This document shows positions 45,421 to 57,500 of a stretch of 64,000 nt of DNA, in pieces (the stretch's first letter is position 1; each line of letters opens with the position of its first letter). The notes under the pieces were generated by a model. That model was not told the origin of the DNA. It made no database searches and worked only from the letters and a program-made list of their open reading frames with translations. The DNA comes from Gymnopus androsaceus JB14 (taxonomy: Eukaryota; Basidiomycota; Agaricomycetes; Agaricales; Omphalotaceae): the NCBI GenBank assembly GCA_009733575.1, contig ML769691.1:1-64000 (forward strand), read 5' to 3'. The position numbers and the translations under genes are program-made.

Positions 45421-46283
45421 TTTCTGCGATTGGTGCACTTGAGAATAGGTCCTGTAATCCGTTCAATGAACGGTTCACAGATCCCCCATCTTATAAAAAC
45501 AACGTCGTAGACTTGAGAGAAGAGAATAAGTGCGCTAGCGCTTGGTCATCAATTGTCTTTTTCAACTCAATAACCATCTCAGCGAAAAATCGGTGCGTCC
45601 ATCACCTTGCAGACCCCCGCTGGGGTCAATCTTGAGCACTTTATATTTTCTGCGATGGTTGGTAGCCTTAGCTAGCATTATTCGCTGCTAATCGATCTTT
45701 AATCAGGCCAGTGAGCTCGACCAGAAGATTCCTGAAGGCTCGGCCGATGCTCCCTTGTGCAGGATTCGGAATTTGGGAGTGTTTTGCCAAGTGATTGTGG
45801 TTGGAGGAGGATCAAGACGGAAGAGGGTGAGCTATGCTTGATAATGGGCGAATTGAGGTCAGAGTAACTGTGCATCTGGTGGTAACCGTTGGTAGGCTTA
45901 CCTTTGCTATTCGCAGGACTATCTTGAAAAAATATATTAGACTCATTAGCGCCTTCCGATGCAGCAAGAGTGAAGGTGAATGGATAAAAACTCACTTCAC
46001 GGTGGTCTGAACAAGAGTGGTTATAAATCGACGCCAAGCTGTCAACGTTTGGCGTCGATTCCTGCCCGATCATGTGACTCGCGGCCAGACCGGTCCATCG
46101 GAACCGGGGTTTCAGCGGACCGGTTTTGAAAGACTACGACAAGGGGAAAATTATTGCCGAAGGTTCGAGGTTCGAGTTCGAGGTTCGCTAAACCTTGCTG
46201 TCAGTCGATCGGACGTTCCCTACAACGGACATTATTCCATTGCAGGAGGCGTAGAAATGTAGGATATTGAAGAACGGAAAACC

Positions 46284-46338
46284 GATATTCATGACGTAGA
46301 TGTACTTTGGTTCAAAGTACATCTATGTCATGAATATC
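46284..46338. repeat. 25-bp hairpin
   Basis: GATATTCATGACGTAGATGT and onward (46284-46308) pairs with 46314-46338 across a 5-nt loop, with one G/T mismatch. It could be a very short foldback insertion or a terminator-like structure. No neighbouring gene fixes its role. From 46340 to 47160 I see only short unassigned frames. Confidence 0.6.
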
Positions 46339-47164
46339 AGTAACACGTTGAGCGTACCAGGTGACCCAACATACCCAAGTGTAGAGGAAAACAATTTTGA
46401 TACCGATCCAGCTAGTCCAGACCGTCCAGCGTTTGGTCAAAGCTACTTGAATCGATGCCCAGATTGCCGATTTCCAACCAGGGATCATCTCAGCAGGAAG
46501 CTCTTGAAGCAAACGAAGGCATGGAGTGTCCGCTAATAGGGTGCAATAATCGGGTAGGTGAGGCGTATGGAAAAACAACGATGAGCGGGGAAGTGGGAAA
46601 GGTGACGGAAGTGCCGGATGAATAGCCGAAAGTGGCTATGTCATCGAACAATAGAGTACAAAAATCAAAAAATGAAGCTTGGGTTTCCCGCCTACCGTAC
46701 CTGGGTCGATTTTTCTCTGACCACAGAACATTATATAAAGTGCTTTTGGAAAGTGACTCCGTTTATGGTCCGCTAATCCTACTAAGACCCTCAAGTCTCT
46801 CCGAGCAATGAGAATGATTTAGGCCGTTGCGTCCAAGTGTATATATTGGAGGATATAAGTTGACAAAGGTATATCGATAAGTGCTCAACTATATAGACAG
46901 ATTCGACAAAGGTTACACAGTGAGGCTTGAGGTGTGGCTGGCCTGACCTACATAAAGCAATCTGCTGCCATAATATTCCTTCGCTGCGACATCTGATCAG
47001 TCCTAGCGTCAAAGTCAAAGTGCGAATCATCCAGCCGGTCACACTGGAATCCCCGCAACGAATATTCCGCAAAGTAGAAGTGTTGACCACCAACACTGTA
47101 GTGATCAAACTCGCGTCCGTCGGGTCTAATACCAGCAGCATCAGTTGGGTCAGATAAACGCCTG

Positions 47165-48855
47165 TGGGCGAGTTCCTGGCGAAATCGTGATTGAACTCAA
47201 ATCACTGGTCGCAGTAGATGAAGAAAGATTGAAAACGGTAGCGAAAGCAAAAGCGAAACACTAGTTGTCATTGGCAAACTTGAGTCACTGGTGGCAGTAG
47301 ACGACGACGAGATCGAAAATGGTGGCGAAAGCGAAGCAAATCACTGGTTGTCGTTGGCAAACTGGAGTCACTGGTGGCAGTAGACCAAGACGAGATCGAA
47401 AATGGTAGCAAAAGTGACAACGAATCACTGGTTGTTGTTGGCGAACTCGAGTCACTGGTTGCAGTAGATGATGACGAGATCTAAAATGGTAGCGAAAGCG
47501 AATTACTAGTTGTCGTTGGCGAACTCAAATCACTGGCAGCAGTAGCAGCCGTTGGTGAACTCGAGTCACTGGTTGCAGTAGATGATGACGAGGTTGGGAA
47601 TGGCAGCGAAATCGATGGCAACGAAATTGGCAGCAAAATTGAGAGCCCAGTGGAAGAACTACTGGCAGTGTCGGTTGTGCTTGTTGGCGACAAAACCGTG
47701 GCGGAATCACTGGCCGAAGTCGGCGAAGACGTGTCAGTGTGCTCATTGGCAACAAAACTGTATTTGAATCACTGGCTGAAGTCGGCGAAGAAGTGTCAGT
47801 TGTGCTCGTTGCCAACAAGCCCGTGGTTGAATCACTGGCCAAAGTCGGCGAAGAAATGTCAGTCGTGCTCGTGGGGGAAAGATCAGTCGTGGCATTGTTC
47901 GAAGTTGCCGACGTATCCGTAGGAGTGGAAGATGGGATCGTAATGGACAGGATAGAAATGGACGGGATGGAAATGGTCGGAAGAGTGATGGACGGGAGAG
48001 AAAAGCTGAAGCCAGTAGCACTAGTCGATGTTGGACTACATGTGTCTGAAGCCATCGTCGACGTTAAACTAGACGTGTCCGAGGCAGTCGTTGACGTTGC
48101 CGGCAAAACAAATGTAGTATCACCATTCAAAGCCGTGTGAGATGTAGGACTCAAAACCGACGTAGTGCCAGTTTGAGTGCCGCTTGTGCCAGTGCCAGTA
48201 GGAGTACTACCCGTGCCAATGTTGGATACAGAACCGCTGTCAGAGGAAACGGTACCTGTACTGGACGCAGAACCTGTGGCTTGCGAAGAAGCAGAACCTG
48301 TAGTACCCGTCTGCGAAGCAGAGCCTGTGGTTCCAGTCTGAACAGCAGTATCCGTGTTTGTATCTGTAGGACCCATCTGGGAAGCAGAGCCTGTGGTACC
48401 CGTCTGGGGAGTAGTATCCGTGTGGTATTGGTGGTTCCCTGCGTAGCAGTATCTGTAGATCCCGTCCGCATATCTGTGCTTCCGGTCTGCGTATTCTGGG
48501 TAGCAGTACCTATCTGCAACGAAGCAGTATTCGAAGCTGCAGTCTGCGTCTGGGTATCAGAGTTCAAGCCTGCCACATCACCAACTGCGGCCGTGACAGT
48601 ATCCCCTACAGCGGATACGATGTCTCCTATGTCACCTACAACGTTGGCAATATTTCTCAAAAAAACATCTAGACAATGGAGAAAAAGCGTCAATAATAAA
48701 TTGGGATCATCAGGTTGCCACGAAGACTTACCCAGGACGTTCCGCTTCGCACGAGTCATTGAACGACGAGCAACGGAGTGCTCAGAAGAAAAATGGACAG
48801 CATCAACTGTAGAAACCAGCAGTATAGTTTCTTCGCCTGAACAGGTTCGCAGCAA
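47165..48855 (-). pseudogene. Ser/Thr-rich mucin-like protein gene, frameshifted
   Basis: Starts at ATG 48855 (LRTCSGEETILLVST). An intron with GTAAGT...TCTAG (about 48734-48670) leads to VFLRNIANVVGDIGDIVSAV, then a long Thr/Ser/Gly/Gln-rich tract (QTGTTGSASQ-type repeats), then Ser/Thr/Pro repeats (SPTSTTDTSS) with Leu/Ile/Pro-rich spacers (SLPSITLPTISIPSI). The reading frame switches near 48422 and again near 47690. Downstream ~115-bp DNA repeats continue the same coding style to about 47165. Low complexity of this sort is typical of fungal cell-surface or secreted proteins. I see no convincing signal peptide or GPI site, so location is uncertain. Slippage in the repeats explains the shifts. 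Confidence 0.5.
47180..47560. repeat. ~115-bp tandem repeats
   Basis: Three to four units contain GAGTCACTGGTGGCAGTAGA, then GACGAGATCGAAAATGGTRGC, then GAAAGC and a TTGTCGTTGGC stretch. They form the 3' extension of the Ser/Thr-rich coding repeats and have diverged enough to introduce stops. Confidence 0.6.
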
Positions 48856-49588
48856 AAGCGCAGCTATGCAGTCGCTGCTTGGTTCTTGGTAGCGGTAGCG
48901 TATGACTCTATATATTCTGGGATTTCATCTGTCATAAGAGGTCGTGGTGTTGGGTGGACGTATGGTAAGGAAGGATCTGAGCGCGTAGAGCTCCTCCAGG
49001 CTCGCAGCACGACCTACTAGCCCATAGTTGACTTTTGACATGAACTACATTGGTGACCTGTGTGTTTTGTTAGTGTACTTGGGCATAACAATGAACTGTA
49101 TAATACTAACGACTTTCCATCTCTCAATTCGCTCCTTATTCCATATGTTAAAGTACCCACCTACTTTTGCAGCTTGTTCGCAGCGGTAAAAGTTGACTCG
49201 GTGAATCGTGATTAACAGTAGATGGCTGGGATCTCGCTAGCGTTGAACGTGAGCGAGAGATGATGGAGAGATGGGGCATAGATTTCCAGCTGATGATTCC
49301 AGGAACCTTTTGAAGGAGTCGGTCAGTGACCTTTTGTTCAAAAAGATAATAAGGTGACACCCGGGCGCTAAAGTAACAACAGCACGACGCACTCCCGGTT
49401 CGCGTTGGCCTCTCGACGATATTGTTCAAGGTGGATAAGTTCCAAGCGTCGTTGCTAGAGTGCCGTAATTTCCGAGTCAGAGGGAGGAATACGAAGAGTT
49501 AATAGGCTAAACTCTAGGATTAGGGTCGTCCATATCCATATTCATCAATCCGCCTGAAGGGATGAGACGATCGAGATAATTAAAATTG

Positions 49589-50310
49589 TCATTCTCTACC
49601 AGCGGGGTCTTTCCAGAGTAGATCTTCTCCGTCAGTCTGCGGAGCTGTAGATGCACCAGCAGAGTGGTCTCGGGAAAGCTCATCGTTGTCTTGTGTATCT
49701 GCTTGAGTCATTGGTAGACCTGTTGTTGTCTACAACAATGACAAGTCAGAAGGCCGTGTGCTGCAAAACCGCTAGCTTACTTACTTTAAAAGGTCGTTTC
49801 ATTCCAATGCAGAACAATTTCTCCGTCGAGAGGCAGAGAGCCGTCTCGCTGCTTATTTCGGGAAGCTCTGCATCGTTAGGTTCACCGGAGCCGTCGAGAT
49901 AAGTGGCGAGTGCGGCGGAGGACGCGGTAAAGCAGTTTGGTGCTGTTGCTTCATGGACTAAGGAGGGTAAATAAGAAATTCATTTAAATAACGTTGTACT
50001 TACTTTGATAAGCTGTTTGAACCTTGCTCGAAAAGCTGGATTGGGAGACCGTTTGGCCATTTCTAAAATGGATCGAAAGATACTCGGGAAGAAAGGCATC
50101 TCAACGTCAAGTTGCTATGAGGAGAGTAAATTGTACACAGTTGAGAGATGAGAAACTGGTCTGTTACCTGGCATACGGTACCAAAGACGAGAGGATAACG
50201 CCTGTGAAGAGATTGAGTGTAGAGACTAGAGAAAACGAATGAAAACATACTTGACGAGATGAAAGGTGACAAAACGCTTGAGGATGTTATCCACAAGACT
50301 ACAACAAGGC
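49589..50310 (-). pseudogene. Unidentified spliced gene fragment
   Basis: Minus-strand exon-like blocks: DNILKRFVTFHLVK (~50285), RYPLVFGTVCQ, DVEMPFFPSIFRSILEMAKR then NPAFRARFKQLIK (50110-50007), HEATAPNCFTASSAALATYL (~49950) and an Asp/Ser-rich end (TQADTQDNDELSRDHSAG) to TGA at 49589. Good GTATGT, GTAACA and GTAAGT donors and AG acceptors separate them. The join at 50006/49957 is out of phase, so either the model or the gene is broken. I do not recognise the family. The 3' end is complete, the 5' end unknown. Confidence 0.4.
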
Positions 50311-50449
50311 AGTGAGAGACGTGTAGAGAATAAATGCAAATCCCCATCGGATGTTTATTTGCTTGATACAGAGTTTTGCAGATGGATGGACCGTAATACT
50401 ACGTGTACTGGGACGCTGTCACGAGGCAACTGCGGTCGGTAGTGACACT

Positions 50450-52140
50450 TACTAGAGTGATATTCTTGAGTGTCAGTTCAAAAGCAAGAAAGGACGTGTA
50501 CTTTTGGGACAAGAATTGTCATTGTACAAGCTGGATACGATACTCAGCCCAAGCTGATCAGCATTAGATCGGATAAACTCGAGGAAATGCTAAGCAAGCT
50601 GTGGCTTGATAAGCACGGTGGAAGGTATCCGTTTCCGATTGAGCACAGCAGAAAACGAAAAGACGATGCTCGAGGCTGGAAGGATATCGACATTAGGAAA
50701 GCGCGACTTTTTTTGCTGTAGTGGAATCAGAATCTCCGGATTCAAGGCAGCGCTTTGTGGCAAGATTTAGAATGATGTTGGAGTCTGCTGCGTGCAGCTT
50801 TGAAGAGCACATTCAAATATTCAACTGGATAAGCTTGTATGGTCAAGCAGTGCTCATTGCAGGAAAGCAGAGAAGGAGGCAGAGAGGTAGATGCGGAGTC
50901 TGCGATGAACGAAGCACTGTGATTAGCACGGAAAATAAATGGGCATTCAAAAGTGCCTCTGAATTGCTACCAAGTCGCGTCGTGCGCTCGCGTGTTCCTG
51001 GACTTGCGCCCTTCAAAGTCCTTTGCTCTTTCATTTCCGTTTATGAGCTTCCGAGACATTGGCGGCTTCACCGTGATGCACAAGTATCTCTTCCTGCCCA
51101 ATTTTCCCATAATCGTGTCAGAAACGTGTACAGACTCGGAGTCGAAGCTGAGTTCGTTGGAATTGGGTAGGAATGCCAGCGTACATTGTTTGGAATGGTT
51201 ATAAGGCTACGAGCAGCTAGATTTAGAAGACAGTAAGGGGTGCTAACTTCAATACGGGTGCCAGTTTAACTTTCCCTTTCGTTTTATGACGATTCCGACG
51301 TGGATCACTCACACCGACAATAATAAAAACGACAGCCCAACGAAGGCAGAAGCGAGCTCCGCCACAATTTTCCCAAAATCGCGTCAGAAACCTGCGTTAA
51401 GCACGATGCTGAGTCGGAAATTGGAGGCAGCGAGGCAAACGAAAAGAGATCTTGAGCACCGAAGAAGACACGTAAGAGATGTGGCTTGCAGCACGGTGTC
51501 GCCAAGTACGCCACGGTATACCAAGCTTGAATTGCTGCACGGAATACAAAAGGGAGATGGCGTGCGTTGGTCGATCAAACACCGTTGAGTGCCGTAGGAA
51601 GTATTTGTTACATCGTTCAAGGACTTAGAGACTTGTCTGAGACGATGTAGAAATATGATGATTTCTGCAGCATTCAAGTTTCTCCTAGACAATGCAAGAA
51701 AGTTAGCGCAACTATAAGTGGAGAAAAATACTACAAGCACGTACAATACAAAGTTTGAATGTCTAATCTACATAATTTCAGTGCGAAAAGGTTCGTTTTG
51801 CAGCTAGTGAACGGAAGGAAGGTGGGGATGACTGATGCCAAAGAAGGACAAAAACAGAGAAGATGATAGAGTCGATCATGGGAGCTATCATTTTTATGAT
51901 AGTGACAATATAGTGACCTTATCTAGCTGACTTTAGCACTCAGGCGTCAACTTATTATTATCTTTTTAAACAAAAAGATTGCTTCTTCTCGGCTCCAAAG
52001 TCCTACAAAAAGGCTACCAGAATGATTATTGCTCCCTTCATCTCTCGCTCGCGTTCAACGCTAGCGAGCTTTCCAACCATTCACTCTGTTCTCTCTCGGC
52101 ATCGGCGTCCTCAACGGCTGTCACTGCAATGGGTAAAATA
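50450..52140. other. No gene assigned
   Basis: Open frames occur on both strands (for example 50721-51170 plus, 51746-51384 minus), and some AG/GT sites look splice-like. No domain or consistent exon chain emerged. This may be the 5' part of the minus-strand gene at 49.6-50.3 kb or more fragment DNA. Confidence 0.4.
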
Positions 52141-52214
52141 TGAACACTCACGGCGCATTCGAGGGTAAGTAGCTTCACATGTTCCCACCGACAGGCCCCT
52201 CACATTTTCATCCA

Positions 52215-52445
52215 ATAGGTGATGCTAGCACTACTCGAGATGACTTTGCACTCGGCAGCAATTTCCTCTTCAACGAGACCTTGTTTGATCAGGTAGATGA
52301 CATTGTTGTTTATGCTGACACTATTCACTAACCCGGATACCCGCTTGTCCTCCAGCTATCTCAAGCGGCGATTGACTTTGGGTCGAATGGGACATGGCTT
52401 ATCTATGCACCTATTGAGCTGCTCGAAACACATTCCAAGCTGGCG
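52215..52445 (+). pseudogene. Fragment resembling a heme-thiolate peroxidase/peroxygenase
   Basis: After an AG acceptor at about 52199 the plus strand reads TTRDDFALGSNFLFNETLFD, an in-frame stop near 52330, then SQAAIDFGSNGTWLIYAP. The RDDF...GDN/GSN...FNETLF pattern recalls the secreted fungal peroxygenase family, but the Cys ligand region is absent, so this is a weak call. At about 52450 it runs straight into leucyl-tRNA synthetase sequence, which marks another fusion point. Confidence 0.3.
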
Positions 52446-52454
52446 TCACTGAAC

Positions 52455-54240
52455 CATCGACCAGCTCTTGGAGATTGATGGCGCCAAATTGGTTGGCTCC
52501 AAGATTAAAGCGCCTTTCGCCATCAACCCCGAGGTCTATGTGCTGCCTATGGAGAATGTCCTAGCAACCAAGGTTCGGCTTATTCTCTTTCCTAGAGGGC
52601 GACTGGCTTCATTTTATACAGGGTACTGGCGTCATCACCTCCATTCCCTCCGACTCGCCAGACGACTATCAAACCCTCACAGATCTTCGCAAAAAAGCAG
52701 AATTCTACAAGATCGACCCATCATGGGCAGCCATTGACCCAGTCCCCGTCATTACTACTCCGACCTACGGTGATCTTATCGCTCCCGCCATTGTAACTCA
52801 GATGAAGATCCAATCCCAGAAAGATACCAAACAACTTGCCGAGGCAAAGGAGATTGCGTGCAAGGAAGGGTTTTACGATGGTACTATGTTGGTCGGCGAG
52901 TTCAAAGGCAAATCTGTCAAGACGCAAAGCCAAAGGTTCGGGAGAGTATGATTCGGGCTGGCCTCGCTTTCGCGTATGCGGAACTGGAAGGCCCAGTTAC
53001 CTCCAGGAGTGGCAACGAGTGTATCGTTGCTCTGATGGACCAGTGGTATTTGGACTATGGTGAACCTAAATGGAGAGCAGAGGCTGAATGGTAGGTTGAC
53101 TGTAACTTGCTCGAAAATAGTTTTCTTACGATTGTCTCTAGTCACGTCGCCTCCATGGAACTCTATGGTTCTGAGACGCGCAACGCGTTTGAGAAAACCC
53201 TTGTGGTTGAACCAATGGGCTTGTGCGCGCACGTATGGACTCGGTTCAGATATGCCTTGGGATCCTCAATTCCTGGTCGAGTCTCTCAGTGATTCGACGA
53301 TCTATAGGGAGTATTATACGGTTGCACAACTCCTGTATGGTAAGATCTTGTCTTCTCTTTTTTTATCCAATCCCTAATTGCTACACATAGAGAACAGCAT
53401 CGACGGGTCTAAACCTAGACCTCTGGGCATCACTCCCGAACAAATGACCGACGAGGTCTGGGAATATGCGTTTTGCGATGGGAACTGGCCCTTGTCTGCT
53501 CCCTTGCCACAGGAGAAAGCCAACGCTCTGAAATACGAGTTCAACTACTTCTACTCCTTCAATATCCGCTCATCCTGGAAGGATTTGATCAACAACTACT
53601 TGTCGTTTGCCTTGTACAACCACGTCGCTATCTTCCCCGAAGATAAATGGCCTCTAAGTATCCGTACTAATGGCCATTTGACGTTGAACGGTCAAAAGAT
53701 GTCGAAGAGTACTGGCAACTTTTTGACCCTTCGGGATGCCATGAATAAGTTTGGTGCCGACCCTTGTCATCTTGCTTTGGCTGATGCCGGGGATGGTATC
53801 GAGGATGCTAATTTCAACGAGTTGAGCGGGAATGTCAATATCCTGCGTATCCATACTTTGTTGGGTTGGTGTGAAGCAAGTCTTTTGATTTATTCTTTTT
53901 TTTTTTTCCGCTATTCTCATGTGTTTTTACAGGGAATGATCAAGGACGAAGCCAATCTCCGTCGAGGTCAGTTCAATTATCACGACCAGGTCTTTGAGAA
54001 TGAGGTCAACGATCTCATCAATATCACTCAAACACATTACGACGCGTAAGAACTTTTCTTCTCTTCCACACGCTTGCACTAAAATCAGGCTGGTAGGTTG
54101 AACTTTACAGATGCTCTCAAATATAGACATCGGCGTACATGTTGACCTCGTCCGATACTGGATTGAAATCTCGGCTCTCCTCGCAGAACCCGTTGTTCCT
54201 CACTTTTCCGAACACATCTATCTCGAAATCCTGAAAGACC
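52455..54240 (+). pseudogene. Cytosolic leucyl-tRNA synthetase fragment
   Basis: Blocks run in order: EIDGAKLVGSKIKAPFAINP; an intron; TGVITSIPSDSPDDYQTLTD (editing-domain region); [53 protein letters not shown]; the KMSKS loop GQKMSKSTGNFLTLRD (~53690); GQFNYHDQVFENEVNDLINI; and LVRYWIEISALL then FSEHIYLEILKDL at the end. LeuRS charges tRNA-Leu in the cytosol. The fragment lacks the N-terminal HIGH motif and the C-terminal part, and has single- or two-base deletions near 52919 and 53200. Its beginning and end are fused to unrelated sequence. Introns at about 52575-52622, 53091-53150, 53341-53391 and 53880-53934 are kept, so it copies genomic DNA. Confidence 0.88.
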
Positions 54241-54549
54241 TTCACAGCCGCGAGCGATACAGGCCTCAGCAAGGACAATGAGCCCATGCCAGAGTCCTCA
54301 GGATCGTCATCTAGTCAGCTTGCTCCTTCTCTTCCTCCTAGATTACCAACACCAGACTGCCTCATCTTGGTCACCAGACCGTTTATCTTTTGACAGCCCG
54401 TTATCTTTATCCAACGAGGATCTCTTGGTTTGTGGACTTGGTGCGTCATTTTAACTTTAATTTTCAAAGCCTCTCATCTGATACCACTCATTGCAGATGC
54501 CCCGCCTTGTCTTCCTTCACTGGTTCACAATTCATTGCCCACTCTGTCT

Positions 54550-57500
54550 GCTACTATCTCTTCGCAAAAATCGAGTTGTCTATGCAAGTCTCCTTGGCAA
54601 ATTTGCTCTCCGATGCTGTCACCGAGCTTCAAACTTTTTACGGCACAGGCTCGCAGCTAACTATGGAGGAGTTTATCACTTGGATGGAGAAGTATCCCGC
54701 CCAGTTGGCCACTTTGGCTGTACAAGTCGCTTAGACAGCATACATCGAAGGTGCTCTCGAAACAGCACAGGCTCCCCAGCCAGCACTGGACACTGTCAAT
54801 CAGGCCCTCGACCTCCTCGCGGACATTGTGTTGCAGAAGCTGGTACCCGTCACTCGACGAAAATGCGAGCATCTCATCACCGAACTCGTCCATCAGTGTG
54901 ATGTTACCAGGTCTCTACTTCAGCAGCGTGTTGTGGACAAGACGGGCTTCACCTGGTTGTACCAAATGAGGTTCTACCTCGACAAGAGTATCTCGAATCC
55001 TCTTGATCGTTTAGCTATCAGGGTTGCAGCCGCGACTATCCCTTACGGATGCGAATACCTTGGTGTCCTTGACAGACTTGTCCAAACACCGCTCACAGAT
55101 CGTGTTTACCTCACCCTTACGCAGGCTTTGGGTAACCAGCTTGGTGGCGCACCTTTTGGTCCGGCTGGAACTGGTGTGTATTTTCTTCTCAATCTATCTG
55201 TTGCTTGTTAATAATTATTTTTTCAGGCAAGACCGAATCAGTGAAGGCTCTTGGTGTACAATTGAGCCGATTCGTGCTGGTCTTTTGTTGTGACGAGAAC
55301 TTTGACTTCAAAGCCATGGGTCGTATCTTTGTCGGTCTTTGTCAAGTCGGCGCCTGGGGTTGCTTTGACGAGTTTAACCGACTCGAAGAGCGTATTCTTA
55401 GTGCTGTCTCTCAGCAAGTTCAGACGATACAGCAGGGTCTCGCGACGTTGGTCAAGAACCCTAATACTGAAATTGAGCTGGTCGGCAAGGATTTGAAACT
55501 TAACCAGAACATTGGTAAGGTTATTTTTTGCCTACAAATGACACTATCTAAATACTTTTTGCAGGTATTTTCATCACCACTAACCCTACATACGCTGGAC
55601 GTTCTCAATTGCCTCCCAACTTGACCAAGCTGTTCAGACCATGAGCAGGATTTCTTCGTTGATTGTTGTATTTTAATCATGTCTTATTAGAATGGCGATG
55701 ACTCGTCCCGATCAAGAGCTGATCGCCCAAGTCATGTTGTTCTCACAGGGTTTCCGTGCCGCAGAGTCTTTGGCTTCCAAGATTGTTCCGTTCCTCAACC
55801 TTTGTGATGAGCAACTCTCCCCTCAGCCTCATTACGACTTTGGTCTTCGAGCACTCAAAGCCGTCCTTGCTAGTGCCGGTATACTCAAACGTGAACTCTT
55901 GCTGAGTGCTCAAGAGGAGGCTGATGCAGATGCGGCTGTCGGTCTCTCTGATGCAATCTCAGAGCAGATCATCTTGATCCAGAGTGTGATGGAGACCATA
56001 GTCCCAAAACTTGTTGCAGACGATGTCCCATTGTTAACAAAGTAAGTTTGATCTTTGCTGGTTCGCCATCTACTCGAACTGATTGCGTTCTAGTCTCTTG
56101 GCCGATGTGTTCCCTGGCGTGGATTATTTACCTGTTGATTTAGATCGTCTCCAAGAAGAGATTTACAAAGTGTGCAAGGCGCGTAAACTGGTGACTGGTG
56201 AACGCTGGATTTCCAAGATCCTCCAGTTGCATCAGATCCAGAAGATTCAACATGGGTTGATGATGGTCGGGCCTTCGAACTGGTAAAACGAATGCTTGGC
56301 GAGTGTTGCTAGCTGCCTTGGAACGTTTCAATGGTGTTGAAGGTGTTGAGTATGTTATCAATCCCAAGGCCATGCACAAGGATGCTTTATATGGTACTCT
56401 GGATTCCACCACCAGAGAGTGGAACAATGGACTGTTTACGCATATCCTCCGAAGAATTGTCGATGATGCTCGTGGAGAAAGTGGGAAACGTCATTGGATT
56501 ATCTTTGATGGAGATGTTGGGGTCGAAAACTTGAACAGGTATGCCTACCCATATTCTCTGCATGATCCTAGTTTTGACTCTGCTTTGATTAGTGTCCTTG
56601 ACGATAGCAAACCCCTCACCTTGCTCAATGGTGAACATCTCAACCTTCCGCCCAACGTCTGTATCATGTTTGAGGTCGAACACTTGAAGTACGCAACGCT
56701 TGCCACTGTCAGTCGATGTGGTATGATTTGGTTTAGCGATGATGTCGTCGAGCCTTCGATGGTGTATCAAAACTATCTAAGCACCTTATCATCTGTGCCT
56801 GTTGATTCGGATGACGAAGACGCTGGTGATGCACTTGCCCGCCGAAATAACGAAACTTTACCCTCCAATGCTGCTGCATCTGCTGCTCTCGAGACCCAGA
56901 AACAGGTGGCCTCGATCTTGGAGCGGTACTTTGCTGATGGCAATCTGGTCGCCTCAGCCTTTACTTTCACAGAATCCATAGAACATATCATGGACTTTAC
57001 CACTACCCGCGCTCTGAACACGCTGTTCTCCCTCGTCAACAAGACCGTGCGGAATGTTATCGAATACAACTTTCAGCACTCAGACTTTCCTCTACCTCCT
57101 GAACGTGTCGAGCAGTACATTACCAAGCGGTTGCTCGTTAGTATTGTTTGGGCGTTCTCCGGGGATGCAAAGTTGGACTTGCGTGCAGAGATGGGAGACT
57201 TTTTACGCAACCAGACCGGGATAGACTTGCCCCCCCTTCTTCCCTGAGGTAGCTCACTGATCGACTATGACGTCCAGGTGTCTATTGGTGAATGGGTGGC
57301 CTGGCAGGGATGAGTGCCTACTATCGAGATTGAAGCGCATGCAGTTACTGCTGCTGATGTCGTCGTTCCAACCATGGATACCGTACGCCATGAAGAGGTT
57401 CTTTACTCGTGGCTCTCTGAGCACAAGCCTCTCATGCTTTGTGGGCCTCCAGGTTCCGGCAAAACTATGACTTTGTTCAGCGCCCTCCGGAAACTGCCAG

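Noticed and set aside
50470..51170. Adjacent plus-strand ORFs of 83 and 149 codons
   Set aside because: No recognisable domain and atypical codon pattern. They may be shadows of minus-strand coding DNA, so I left them unassigned.
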